Shown here one piece after another: positions 55,736-64,000 of a stretch of DNA of 64,000 nucleotides. Under the pieces are notes generated by a model. It was given only the letters and a program-made list of their open reading frames with translations. It was not told the origin of the DNA and searched no databases. The stretch spans positions 62,001-126,000 of the forward strand of contig NZ_LVEG02000005.1 of NCBI RefSeq assembly GCF_001614315.2. The letters are read 5' to 3'. The position numbers and the translations under genes were made by a program. Numbering within the stretch: the stretch's first letter is position 1; every line of letters starts with the position of its first letter. Origin of the DNA: Halofilum ochraceum (lineage in GTDB: Bacteria > Pseudomonadota > Gammaproteobacteria > XJ16 > Halofilaceae).

Positions 55736-56938
55736 TCAGGCGCGGGCCTGTTTCACGCTCGCTGTCGGGCTGCGGTCGTCCTGCGCAACGGATTCGTGCT
55801 CCACGTCCGTCTTGCGTGCCGTGGGCGGCGCGCCGCGTCCTTCGGGGCGGTCGCGCAGCACCCGCAGGGCCTCGGGCGGCAGTTCGGCGCAGACCTCGCT
55901 GCCAACGGCGAACATTTCCTGCTCGCCCGTGTTCTGGATCTCCACCTCGATGGTGCAGCCGATATCGAGTTTCACTACGACCTGGAAGGCGCTGCCGATA
56001 TAAATCGAGCGCTCGATCCGACCCGAGGTCCGGTTGCACCCGTCGCTGGCGGTGCCGGGCTTGCCGAGGCGCACGCGCTCGGGGCGGATCATCACTTTGC
56101 TCGCGCCGCTGATCTCGCTGCTGCCCAGCGCGGCGAGGAACTCCGTGCCGCCTACGTCGACTCGGCAGTTGCCGCTTCCATCGCTCCCGCGGGCGACGCC
56201 GTCCATGAGATTGGATGCGCCCAGGAAATCCGCGACGAATGCCGTTTCAGGCGTTTCGTAAATCTCGCGGGGAGGACCCATCTGCTCGACATGGCCGTCG
56301 TTCATGACCGCGATCCGGTCGCTCATGGTGAGCGCCTCGTCCTGGTCGTGCGTGACGTAAATGAACGTGATGCCGACCTGCTCCTGCAGCGATTTGAGTT
56401 CGATCTGCAGCTGGCGGCGTAGTTTGGCGTCGAGCGCACCCAGCGGTTCGTCGAGCAGGAGTCCGGCCGGTTTCAGCACCAGCGCCCGCGCGAGCGCGAC
56501 CCGCTGCTGCTGCCCACCCGAGAGCTCGGAGGGCCGGCGGTCGCCCAGGTCGCCAAGCATGACGAGTTCCAGCGCTTCATTGGCCCGGCGTTTCACTTCG
56601 TCCTTGCTGATGCGTCCACGCCGTAGTCCGAACGCGACGTTGTCGAATACGTTCAGATGCGGGAACAGCGCATAGTTCTGGAACACCGTGTTGACGGGGC
56701 GTTTATGGGGCAGAGAGTGCACCATATCCACCCCATCCAGCACGATTTTGCCCGTGTCCGGTTGTTCGAATCCGGCGATCATCCGCAGGGTTGTCGTTTT
56801 GCCGCACCCGGATGGACCGAGCATCGAGAAGAACTCACCGCTCGGGATATCCATATTGATACCGTCGACCGCCGTATGGGCGCCGAACCGTTTGGTGAGG
56901 TCGAGCAACTCGATCGTGCCGTTCGTGCCCTGAGTCAT
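55736..56938 (-). CDS. ABC transporter ATP-binding protein, PotA type
   Basis: A 400-residue ATPase. Walker A is GPSGCGKTT, the signature is ELSGGQQQRVALARAL, Walker B is GLLLDEPLGALD, and the switch His is in YVTHDQDEA. The C-terminal TOBE domain (MIRPERVRLG) is typical of PotA/spermidine-type importers, and about 35 extra residues follow at the end. GGGGGA lies 9 bases upstream. It is the last transporter gene in the order binding protein, permease, permease, ATPase. Confidence 0.93.
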   Translation of the reverse strand: MTQGTNGTIELLDLTKRFGAHTAVDGINMDIPSGEFFSMLGPSGCGKTTTLRMIAGFEQPDTGKIVLDGVDMVHSLPHKRPVNTVFQNYALFPHLNVFDNVAFGLRRGRISKDEVKRRANEALELVMLGDLGDRRPSELSGGQQQRVALARALVLKPAGLLLDEPLGALDAKLRRQLQIELKSLQEQVGITFIYVTHDQDEALTMSDRIAVMNDGHVEQMGPPREIYETPETAFVADFLGASNLMDGVARGSDGSGNCRVDVGGTEFLAALGSSEISGASKVMIRPERVRLGKPGTASDGCNRTSGRIERSIYIGSAFQVVVKLDIGCTIEVEIQNTGEQEMFAVGSEVCAELPPEALRVLRDRPEGRGAPPTARKTDVEHESVAQDDRSPTASVKQARA

Positions 56939-56975
56939 TCGATTGGGTCCCCCTTGTGACGGGAATGTCCGTCGT

Positions 56976-57923
56976 TCAATTGAAATCCACCGATCCCATC
57001 TTCGTGAATTCGCCCCCGGCCTGACCCTTGACCCGCTCGCCGCGAGTCAACAGGCGGTAAATCCCGAAGGCGAGGATAATCGCGCCCAGGGTCAGATAGA
57101 CCATGATCGCGGCCACCGCGTTGATGGAGGGCAGGGGCGCCGAACGGGTCGCGCTGTACACCTTGATCGGTACCGTATCGCAGCCGGCACCACAGGACAG
57201 CCACTGCGCGATCACGAAGTTGTCGATCGATATGGCGAATACGATCATCATACTGGCGAGAATCGCCGGCAGCATCAGCGGGAAGAGCACCAGCCGCAGG
57301 GAGTCCCAGGGCGAAGCCCCGAGATCCGCGGCGGCCTCTTCGTACTGCGCGCCAATGGACATCAGGCGTCCGCGCACGACGATCACGACATAGGAGATCG
57401 AGAAGGTGACCTGGCCGATGACCTGCGCGGTCGTGCTCGGGTTCACGAACACGTAGACGTACTGGAAAACCAGATAGAGCGATACGCCCATGACGATCTC
57501 GGGCGTGATCAGCGGGAACAGCATCAGGAAGTTGGCTGGCCGTTTGCCGTACCCCCGCCAGCGCGCCAGCCCGAGTGCCAGCAGAACACCGATCGGCGTC
57601 GCGATCAGCATATCGAGGCCAGCGAGCTTGAGACTCTGCCAAAGGGCCGCCTGGAGGCCGGGGTCGTGCAGGACCGAGTTCACCGGGTCGCCCCAGTACC
57701 AGCGGGTCGCGTCGAATCCCTGCCATACGGAAATCGATCGTCCCTCATTGAAGGAAAACATGATGGCGACGACCACAGGCACGATGGTCCAGATCATGTA
57801 CAGCCAGGTGATCGTCATCAGCGCACGCGGTTTGCCATGCGGATTGCGCACGAGGCCATTCAGGCGATGAAGGATCCCGGCGAACACCCCGCGGCGTGGT
57901 GCGGTATCGACCATCGTGTTCAT
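56976..57923 (-). CDS. ABC transporter permease, PotC type
   Basis: A 315-residue permease with about six spans. The ATPase-contact loop is EEAAADLGASPWDSLRLVLFPLM. The first span follows a basic N-terminal 35 residues. ATG 57923 overlaps the stop of the upstream permease (ATGA). It pairs with the PotB-type permease of the same transporter. Confidence 0.9.
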   Translation of the reverse strand: MNTMVDTAPRRGVFAGILHRLNGLVRNPHGKPRALMTITWLYMIWTIVPVVVAIMFSFNEGRSISVWQGFDATRWYWGDPVNSVLHDPGLQAALWQSLKLAGLDMLIATPIGVLLALGLARWRGYGKRPANFLMLFPLITPEIVMGVSLYLVFQYVYVFVNPSTTAQVIGQVTFSISYVVIVVRGRLMSIGAQYEEAAADLGASPWDSLRLVLFPLMLPAILASMMIVFAISIDNFVIAQWLSCGAGCDTVPIKVYSATRSAPLPSINAVAAIMVYLTLGAIILAFGIYRLLTRGERVKGQAGGEFTKMGSVDFN

Positions 57924-58807
57924 TGAAGATCCTTCTGCGCCTTGGCGACGCTGTAGAGATAGTAGGCCATCAGGATCGAGAGGAAGATCGCCAGTACCAC
58001 CGTGAGCGTCGCGCCCACATCCGGTTGCGGCCCGCCATGGAAATACAGGTAAATCTGGTTGCCGAGCATCGATGTGCTTGGTGAGGAAGAAACCAGGTTC
58101 GGCGTGTAGTAGTCGCCGAACATCGGCAGCGTAATGATCACGCAGCCCCCGAGTATGCCCATCTTGGACATCGGCAGGGTCACCCGGAAGAACGTCTGTC
58201 GGGCCGTCATGCCGAGATCCCGGGCGGCCTCGAGCAGGCTTTTGTCGATACGATCCAGAGCCGCGACGAGCGGCAGGATCATGTAGGGGATATAGCCATA
58301 GATCAGGGCGAAGATGACCGTTCCATCGTGCCCTCCGAGCCAGTTGGGCGGACTCTCGTCGATCCCGCTCCAGATCAGGAACGAATTGATGAATCCATCC
58401 GGGGCGAGCAGGCCCACCCAGGCGAGCATCCGCATCAGGTAGCTGACCCAGAACGGCAGCACCAGGAGCACCAGGAGCAGCACCTTGGTGCGCCTGGCGT
58501 GCCGCGAGATGTAGTAGGCCACGGGGTAGGCGATCAGCAGGCTGATACTGACCGCGAAGGCGATGTACGTAGTCGTGCGGACAAACACGGTCCAGTACCG
58601 CTCGCCCGGAAGGAATTGGGCGAGAATTTCCCGGGTGTTGTCGAAATTCCAGTCCAGCGGATTCCATATGGGAATCGGATTCTGGAAGATCGGATCGACC
58701 GTCCCGAACGCCACGGCAATGACGGCGTAAAAGGGCAGGACGAACAACAGCACCAGCCAGAGCACGCCGGGAAAAGCGCACGCCTTCCACAACCACCGTG
58801 GATACAT
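57920..58807 (-). CDS. ABC transporter permease, PotB type
   Basis: A 295-residue permease with about six spans (first LWLVLLFVLPFYAVIAVAFG). The coupling loop is LEAARDLGMTARQTFFRVTLPMS, and FGDYYTPNLV is typical of PotB. GGGGAG lies upstream of the ATG. It is 36 bases after the binding-protein gene and overlaps the second permease gene. Confidence 0.9.
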   Translation of the reverse strand: MYPRWLWKACAFPGVLWLVLLFVLPFYAVIAVAFGTVDPIFQNPIPIWNPLDWNFDNTREILAQFLPGERYWTVFVRTTTYIAFAVSISLLIAYPVAYYISRHARRTKVLLLVLLVLPFWVSYLMRMLAWVGLLAPDGFINSFLIWSGIDESPPNWLGGHDGTVIFALIYGYIPYMILPLVAALDRIDKSLLEAARDLGMTARQTFFRVTLPMSKMGILGGCVIITLPMFGDYYTPNLVSSSPSTSMLGNQIYLYFHGGPQPDVGATLTVVLAIFLSILMAYYLYSVAKAQKDLQ

Positions 58808-58844
58808 CTACATCTCCCCTGGATCAGACCCGATGCGCGCTCGT

Positions 58845-60134
58845 TCAGGCCCCGGAAACGAAACGGGCGTACGCGTCCTGCCACATCCGCTGGCCTTCCG
58901 AGGTCAGCGTCATGTACTGCAGGGAATCCGGGCCCAGATCCTCCGGTTGCGAGATGCAGGTGCTGAGGTGCTTCGGAATCGTGCCGTCGTCGATCAGCTT
59001 CTGCGGCGTGACCGAATTGATCGGCGGCTGATAGCCGGTGAAGTTGACGAAGTTCGACAGCGCGTTCTTCGAGTCCAGGATGTGGTTCATCCACAGATGC
59101 GCCAAGACGGGCTTCTGACTCATTTTCGGGATCGCCCAGCAATCGTTCTGGATCGGTCCCATACCCCGCGGCGCCTTCCAGTACTGGATCGAATCGGCCG
59201 TCTGGCCTTCCGGCAGGTACCACCAGACGTTCATCAGCGGATCGCCCGACCAGGACTGATGCAGCCAGCTCTTGCCCTGCGCGAGGGTCTGGTACTGGGT
59301 CAGATTGACCTGCGGGTTACAGATATCAACCAGGGCCTTGAGGTCCTCGAGCGCCTGATCGATGTCGTCCGGATTCTCCGTGTTCAGGTTGTATTTGCCC
59401 CGATACATCATGGCCAGACCGATCGACTCACGCGGCGAATTGATAACGCCGGTATAGCCGGTGTACTCCTGCGCTTTCCAGAAGATCGACCACGGGTTAT
59501 CCATGTTCGGGATGTCTTCGCTGATCTTGTCGCCGCGGTAGCCGATGCCGGTGGTGTACACCGCGTACGGGACGGTATACCGCGAGCCCCGGTCATAGAA
59601 CGGGCTGTGCAGCTCCGGCCAGACGTTCTCCTCGAGGTTGGGAATGTAGCTGTGGTTGATCGGCTGCAAGAGCTTGCCCGCCGTAACCTGGGTCAGGCGG
59701 TCGGGCGTAAGCTCGGTCACGTCGACTTCGACATCGTTGTTGGCCAGCTTTGTGACGCACTGGTCCATGTTCGCGAACGTCGTCAACTGCACATCGACGT
59801 CATACTTCGCGCCGAAATCATCGAGAATCGATTTGTACAGATAATCCGCGTAGTTGAAAACGGTGAAGGTGCCGCTCTCGGGTTTCAGGCCGTCGGCGAT
59901 CGGACTGCCGTTCATCGGCAGTGTGACGGGATCCCCGGGACGTGCCAGCGGCAGACCCCCGGGCCCTTCAGCGCCCCAGGCGACGCGCGAGACGAGCGGG
60001 GACACCGCGACGCCCAGACCACTGGCGATGATCGCCTTGAGGGCCTGGCGGCGCGACATCCCGTGTTTTTGCAACTCGTCGACTGCGCGGTCGAGTCTCT
60101 TGTTCTGACCGTGGTCGTTGTTCTCTTCGCTCAT
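58845..60134 (-). CDS. Periplasmic binding protein, PotD/PotF family, Tat-type signal
   Basis: A 429-residue binding protein starting at ATG 60134 (GGAGG 8 bases upstream). About 25 hydrophilic residues are followed by SRRQALK and a hydrophobic segment (AIIASGLGVAVSPLV) ending near AWGAEG; this is a twin-arginine signal. The mature protein has the polyamine-binding layout: FTVFNYADYLYKSILDDFG, the hinge LTPDRLTQV, YAVYTTGIGY, and PRGMGPIQNDCWAIPK. Polyamine-type transporters also carry other amines, so the substrate need not be a polyamine. It is first in its operon. Confidence 0.9.
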   Translation of the reverse strand: MSEENNDHGQNKRLDRAVDELQKHGMSRRQALKAIIASGLGVAVSPLVSRVAWGAEGPGGLPLARPGDPVTLPMNGSPIADGLKPESGTFTVFNYADYLYKSILDDFGAKYDVDVQLTTFANMDQCVTKLANNDVEVDVTELTPDRLTQVTAGKLLQPINHSYIPNLEENVWPELHSPFYDRGSRYTVPYAVYTTGIGYRGDKISEDIPNMDNPWSIFWKAQEYTGYTGVINSPRESIGLAMMYRGKYNLNTENPDDIDQALEDLKALVDICNPQVNLTQYQTLAQGKSWLHQSWSGDPLMNVWWYLPEGQTADSIQYWKAPRGMGPIQNDCWAIPKMSQKPVLAHLWMNHILDSKNALSNFVNFTGYQPPINSVTPQKLIDDGTIPKHLSTCISQPEDLGPDSLQYMTLTSEGQRMWQDAYARFVSGA

Positions 60135-60295
60135 GAGCGTTACCTCCGCTTGATTATCGTGCCGCATGGCACGCAGTTGGGCCCGTTCGGTCAAGCCGGA
60201 CAGGCCGCCCGGCTACCATGCCGGATCGAGGGTGATCGAGACCCTGAAGCCGTGCCGGAACAGCCGGTTGCCCAATTCACAGGGCGTCGCGCCGT

Positions 60296-60315
60296 GTGAT
60301 TGATTAATCAACCAA
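60296..60315. promoter_or_regulatory. Possible TetR/BetI-type operator before the transporter operon
   Basis: TTGATTAATCAA is a perfect 12-bp palindrome at 60300-60311. Read with the spacing of the 48652 site it is GTGATTGA, TTAA, TCAACCAA, so the outer half-sites are partly kept. It lies about 165 bases before the binding-protein start. Confidence 0.5.
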
Positions 60316-60570
60316 TACCGCAATGGGGGGCCAGCGTCAAATCCGGCCAGTGTGAAAAGGGCCTCGAAAACATTCGCCGGGCGCGCTCGTTGCCTTGTCC
60401 GTCGCGGCCTCTGGCAGGATTCCCGGGGAGTTGCATTCGGGTAAATCGGGCGCGCCAAGTCGCGATCTGCACGGGACCGACGGATGGGCGTAGCAGGGGT
60501 GTACGCGGGACGGGAGAGATGCGCGGGACAGGGAAAAACGTTCATGGGGGAGGGTCGGCGCCACCGGGAG

Positions 60571-60586
60571 TTGATTGATCAATCAA
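60571..60586. promoter_or_regulatory. Perfect 16-bp palindrome before the Rieske gene, probable regulator site
   Basis: TTGATTGATCAATCAA is a perfect palindrome 129 bases before the Rieske oxygenase start. Its half-site TTGATTGA is identical to the left half of the site before the BetI-like gene, but without the 4-base centre. The gene-free stretch 60135-60715 otherwise shows only short leaders. Confidence 0.6.
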
Positions 60587-60715
60587 TTTTTCCATGGCAT
60601 GCTTGAAATCAACTGCCGCAATCCGCTCTGCTTTCCAGCGGCGGGTCAGGGCCGATCCCCGCGGGAAACATCAGGGCTCGGCGAGCAGTACGACCGTAAA
60701 TCGGGAGCAACGATC

Positions 60716-61969
60716 ATGAAGGGCACGATGAGCAGGATCCATACCGATGCGAGCCGCGGCTACTATCCGGTACGCGACGAACCGGCGCGCTCGTTGCCGG
60801 CCTGGGTGTACTCGGACCCCGAGTTCCTGCAGCTGGAAGTAGAACGCGTGCTCATGCCGTCATGGCAGATCGTATGTCACCAGAACGATATCCCGGAACC
60901 GGGCGATTACCGGGTGCTGGACATCCTGCGCGAAAGCGTGGTGGTGATCCGCGACACCGATCACTCGATCAAGGCGTTTCACAACTTCTGCCGGCATCGC
61001 GGATCGCGGCTGCTTTACGGCAGCGGGCGGCTCAAACGCCCGGCCATCACCTGTCCGTATCACGGCTGGACGTACGGGACCGACGGTACTCTGCGGGGCG
61101 TCCCGCAGGAAGAGGCCTTCCCGGGGCTCGACAAGAGCTGCCTGAGCCTCAAGCCGGTGGAGCTCGATATCTTCCTCGGCCTGGTGTTCATCCGCCTCAA
61201 GGACAACGGTGGGCCGGGGCTGGAGACGCTCTGGGCACCCTACAGGGAAGCCATGGACCAGTATCGCATCCCCGAGATGGAGGCGATCACCGAGATCGAT
61301 GAGACCGAGTGGCCCTGCGACTGGAAGGTCGCGGTCGACAACAATCTCGAGTGCTACCACATCATGATGGGGCACCCGGGCCTGAATCGCATGTTTGGCC
61401 TGCAGCCCATGAACATGGATCTGCAGGACACCGGGGTCTCGAGCACCGTCAGTCAATTCAAGGACACCTATTCGTCCGTATGGACGGAGCGCACCTATCA
61501 GGAGCGGATCGGTGATGTAGCAACCCATCTGTCCGAGGACCGCCGTCGTGCGTGGGCCTTCTATACGATGCAGCCGAATCTGGGTCTGGACCTATATCCG
61601 GACTCGATCGACTTTTTCCAGATCCTTCCGGTGGGACCGGAGCGGTGCGTGGCCCGCTACTGCGTGTATGCACTCCCCGACTCGCGCCCGGAAATGCGGA
61701 AACTGCGCAAGCTCAACATGCGGATCAGCGGCAAAGTCATGGAAGAAGACGATGCCCTGTGCCGGCGGGTTTCCGACGGGATCCATTCGTCGGCCTACGA
61801 GCCGGGCCCGTTGTCGGTCTATGAGGATACGCTCAAACAGTTCCATGACCTGATCCGTGCCGAGCTTCCGGTCGTGGATCTGCCGCAGAAACCGCATGGC
61901 CGGCCGCTGGCCGATATCAACGATGAATTGGTCGAGGAGCGGGCGCAGGAGATGAATCAGTCCGGGTGA
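60716..61969 (+). CDS. Rieske [2Fe-2S] oxygenase alpha subunit (quaternary-ammonium oxygenase type)
   Basis: A 417-residue oxygenase. The Rieske centre is CRHRGSRLL and CPYHGWTYG (about residues 90-120). The mononuclear iron motif is VDNNLECYHIMMGHPGL, with a Glu where the ring-hydroxylating enzymes have the bridging Asp; Glu is typical of GbcA/CntA/stachydrine-type demethylases as I recall them. Such enzymes hydroxylate an N-methyl or adjacent carbon and release formaldehyde or an amine. No reductase gene is adjacent in the window. ATG 60716 has GGGAG 10 bases upstream; longer in-frame starts run through the palindrome at 60571. Confidence 0.88.
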   Translation: MKGTMSRIHTDASRGYYPVRDEPARSLPAWVYSDPEFLQLEVERVLMPSWQIVCHQNDIPEPGDYRVLDILRESVVVIRDTDHSIKAFHNFCRHRGSRLLYGSGRLKRPAITCPYHGWTYGTDGTLRGVPQEEAFPGLDKSCLSLKPVELDIFLGLVFIRLKDNGGPGLETLWAPYREAMDQYRIPEMEAITEIDETEWPCDWKVAVDNNLECYHIMMGHPGLNRMFGLQPMNMDLQDTGVSSTVSQFKDTYSSVWTERTYQERIGDVATHLSEDRRRAWAFYTMQPNLGLDLYPDSIDFFQILPVGPERCVARYCVYALPDSRPEMRKLRKLNMRISGKVMEEDDALCRRVSDGIHSSAYEPGPLSVYEDTLKQFHDLIRAELPVVDLPQKPHGRPLADINDELVEERAQEMNQSG

Positions 61970-62095
61970 CCGATAACTTCGGAGGCCGGCACCCTCAGCG
62001 GTGTCGGTTTTCCTCCCCCGAAATCTGCCCGTGAGCCGGGCAGCCCGGCCGCGGACATTTCGGTGACGGCGGCCGTCAGAATGAGGAATCAGGGC

Positions 62096-63535
62096 ATGCA
62101 AGACGAGACGATCCGCAGCACCGGACAGGTTGCCGTACACGATGGCGGCACCGGCGATACGGATACGGGCGCGCTCCGTGCCGGTGACAATCAGGTAGTG
62201 CATCCGTGGGAAGCGCTGGCCGATTACGGGCATAACGAACGTACCGTCATCTCGCACTCGGAAGGAATCTACCTGTACGACACGGAAGGCAACCGGCTGC
62301 TGGATGGCCCCGGCGGGATGTGGTGCGTGAATGTGGGCCACGGACGCCGGGAAATCGCCGATGCGGCGGCAACCCAGATGATGGACATGGGCTATGTCAG
62401 CCCGTGGTCGCTGACCAGCGGGCCGGCGGCACGTCTCGGTGAACGTCTGGCGAAACTGGCGCCGGGTGACCTGAACAACGTGTTCTTCACCACCGGCGGC
62501 TCGACGGCCGTCGACTCGGCGCTGCGATTCGTGCAGTTCCGCAACAACATTCTCGGTCGTCCGGAGAAGAAGCACATCATCACGCGCATGGACGCGTATC
62601 ACGGCAGTACGTACCTGTCCGCTTCCGTATCGGGCAAGGGCCGTGACAAGAGCTGGTTCGATTACGAGACCGATACGATCGATTTCCTGTCGTCGCCGAA
62701 TCCCTATCGACGTCCGGCGGGCATGAGCGTGGAAGAGTTCCGCGATGAGAAGGTAGCGGAGCTGGAGCAGCGGATCCTGGATATCGGCCCCGAGAAGGTC
62801 GCCGCGTTCATCGCGGAACCGATTCTCGCCTCCGGCGGCGTGATCGTCCCGCCGGAGGGGTATCACCGCATGTGCGCCGAGGTCTGCCGCCGGCACGATG
62901 TCCTGTACATTTCCGATGAAGTGGTGACCGCGTTCGGACGTCTGGGGCATATGTTTTCCAGCGAAGCCGTGTTCGATGTCGTTCCCGACATCATCACGAT
63001 CGCCAAGGGCCTGACCTCCGGCTACGTCCCCATGGGCGGGGTACTCATCGCCGATCATCTGCTTGAGGGGATCAGTGGTCAGCGCTCGAAAGAGGCGATC
63101 TTCTCCAACGGTTTCACCTACTCGGGGCACCCGGTGTCGTGCGCCGCCGCGATGGCCAATATCGACATCCTGGAGCGCGAAGACCTGCCTGGGCACGTGC
63201 GTTCGATCGCCCCGTATTTCCAGGAACGGCTGGCCGAGCTCCGGGATTTGCCGATCGTCGGCGATGTTCGTGGCATGGGACTGGTCGGGTGTGTCGAGTG
63301 TGAGATCAGCGACGACACCCAGGACGCGCTGGAACTCGATTACGCGATCGGTAATCGCATCGATGCGCATTGCCAGGAACTCGGGCTGCTGGTGCGCCCG
63401 TTCGTCAATATGTGCGTGATGTCGCCGCCGTTGACCATCACCCGGGAGCAGGTCGATGAACTGGTCGATAATCTTCGGCTGGGGATCGAGCGGGCGATGG
63501 TGGACCTGCGCAACGAGGGCATCTGGAAAGGCTGA
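62096..63535 (+). CDS. Class III aminotransferase (omega-amine type)
   Basis: A 479-residue PLP enzyme of the SpuC-like omega-aminotransferase group. It has GPGGMWCVNVGHGRREI, TTGGSTAVDSALRFV, YHGSTYLSASVSG, the PLP Asp in ISDEVVTAFGRLGH, and the Lys in IAKGLTSGYVPMGG. The start is uncertain: ATG 62081 and GTG 62063 are in frame, and GAGGAA before 62096 supports the latter. It moves an amino group from an amine, often a diamine or omega-amino acid, to pyruvate. It follows the Rieske gene by 126 bases in the same direction. Confidence 0.88.
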   Translation: MQDETIRSTGQVAVHDGGTGDTDTGALRAGDNQVVHPWEALADYGHNERTVISHSEGIYLYDTEGNRLLDGPGGMWCVNVGHGRREIADAAATQMMDMGYVSPWSLTSGPAARLGERLAKLAPGDLNNVFFTTGGSTAVDSALRFVQFRNNILGRPEKKHIITRMDAYHGSTYLSASVSGKGRDKSWFDYETDTIDFLSSPNPYRRPAGMSVEEFRDEKVAELEQRILDIGPEKVAAFIAEPILASGGVIVPPEGYHRMCAEVCRRHDVLYISDEVVTAFGRLGHMFSSEAVFDVVPDIITIAKGLTSGYVPMGGVLIADHLLEGISGQRSKEAIFSNGFTYSGHPVSCAAAMANIDILEREDLPGHVRSIAPYFQERLAELRDLPIVGDVRGMGLVGCVECEISDDTQDALELDYAIGNRIDAHCQELGLLVRPFVNMCVMSPPLTITREQVDELVDNLRLGIERAMVDLRNEGIWKG

Positions 63536-63565
63536 TGGGGCCATCAGAACGCGAGGGAGACGACC

Positions 63566-64000
63566 ATGGCATCCGTTGAAGACGGCGAAGCCGAATATAC
63601 CGACGAGTCGATCAGCTTTCTGGAGACACTCTGGGGCGAGGGCTACCTCTCGCCTGGCGGCCCGGATGAGGTCCGTGCGGTGCTCGAGGGCATCGACCTC
63701 ACCGGCAAGCGGGTACTCGATATCGGCTGCGGTTCGGGCGGTATCACGCGTTCACTGGCGGCCGATTACGGTGCCGCCCAGGTGGTAGGAATCGATGTGG
63801 AAGCGCCGGTGCTGGAGCAGGCCCGGCGTCGGGCGAAGGACGACGATATCTCCGACCGGGTCGATTTCATCCAGGTGGAACCGGGCCCGCTCCCGTTCGC
63901 GGACGGGGAGTTCGATATCGTGTTCAGCAAGGACTCGATGATCCATATCCCGGACAAAGAGTCGCTGTTCGCGGACATCATGCGGATACTGGTCCCGGGT
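63566..64000 (+). CDS. SAM-dependent methyltransferase, 3' partial (cut by window end)
   Basis: A start at ATG 63566 with GAGGGAGA upstream opens a frame of 145 codons that runs off the right edge. The SAM motif is VLDIGCGSGGI, followed by the acidic motif VVGIDVE, and motif post-I/II EFDIVFSKDSMIHIPDKE. The segment GYLSPGGPDEVRAVLEG before motif I resembles phosphoethanolamine-methyltransferase-like enzymes. A methyltransferase next to demethylating enzymes is unexpected. Substrate unknown. Confidence 0.85.
   Translation, partial: MASVEDGEAEYTDESISFLETLWGEGYLSPGGPDEVRAVLEGIDLTGKRVLDIGCGSGGITRSLAADYGAAQVVGIDVEAPVLEQARRRAKDDDISDRVDFIQVEPGPLPFADGEFDIVFSKDSMIHIPDKESLFADIMRILVPG

Noticed and set aside
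61592-63544. 650-codon frame antisense to the Rieske and aminotransferase genes
   Set aside because: The same artefact; both sense genes are clear.

Overview
The window is GC-rich, with G or C at most third codon positions. It reads as the chromosome of an aerobic gammaproteobacterium, probably a halophile or halotolerant of the Ectothiorhodospiraceae kind. The reasons are the fabD-fabG-acpP-fabF-pabC-mltG-tmk-holB-pilZ gene order, an HrcA/CIRCE system next to grpE-dnaK-dnaJ, an acidic GrpE N-terminus, and a heavy investment in betaine- and carnitine-type compounds. The taxon is inference; no rRNA lies in the window.

Bases 1-9420 look like the end of an integrated phage or conjugative element. 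One giant polyvalent protein (N6-adenine methyltransferase, Strawberry-notch-type helicase, zincin-like motif, large-polyvalent-protein C-terminus) enters from beyond the left edge. A 129-codon frame nested inside it has its own strong ribosome binding site and native codon usage. Two small membrane proteins follow on the other strand. The element side ends at the 3' end of a tRNA-Arg(ACG) gene, a classical integration site.

Bases 9500-25500 are housekeeping: a stand-alone MnmC(o)-like oxidoreductase coupled to ispG (minus strand), then hrcA with a CIRCE operator, grpE and dnaK each behind a good sigma-32 promoter, dnaJ, dapB, fabD, fabG, acpP, fabF, pabC, mltG, tmk, holB and a PilZ gene. A nested set of decamer inverted repeats (25511-25845) separates this from a minus-strand beta-oxidation pair (thiolase and FadB/FadJ-like), a TVP38 membrane protein, a three-gene putative signalling set (30646-32823), a SnoaL-like protein and a ChaC-like protein.

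Bases 34500-44200 form a carnitine/gamma-butyrobetaine region: an orphan ProX/CaiX-like binding protein, acetoacetyl-CoA synthetase, a GbdR/CdhR-type regulator, and a divergent operon of CaiD-like hydratase, acyl-CoA dehydrogenase and NDP-forming acyl-CoA ligase. An MFS transporter follows. The logic fits gamma-butyrobetaine to its CoA ester, to crotonobetainyl-CoA, to carnitinyl-CoA, with acetoacetate from later carnitine breakdown re-activated.

Bases 44250-64000 are the most interesting part. They hold two tandem PYROXD2-like flavoproteins with a GcvT-like protein, a BetI-like TetR regulator, an aldehyde dehydrogenase, a kinase/phospho-lyase fusion, a trimethylamine-dehydrogenase-like enzyme with an altered substrate pocket, a PotABCD-type importer with a Tat-type binding protein, a Rieske oxygenase with a bridging-Glu motif, a class III aminotransferase and a small-molecule methyltransferase cut by the right edge. 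Palindromes built on the half-site TTGATTGA lie in both divergent promoter regions. This looks like one regulon for uptake and stepwise N-demethylation and deamination of an unidentified N-methylated amine.
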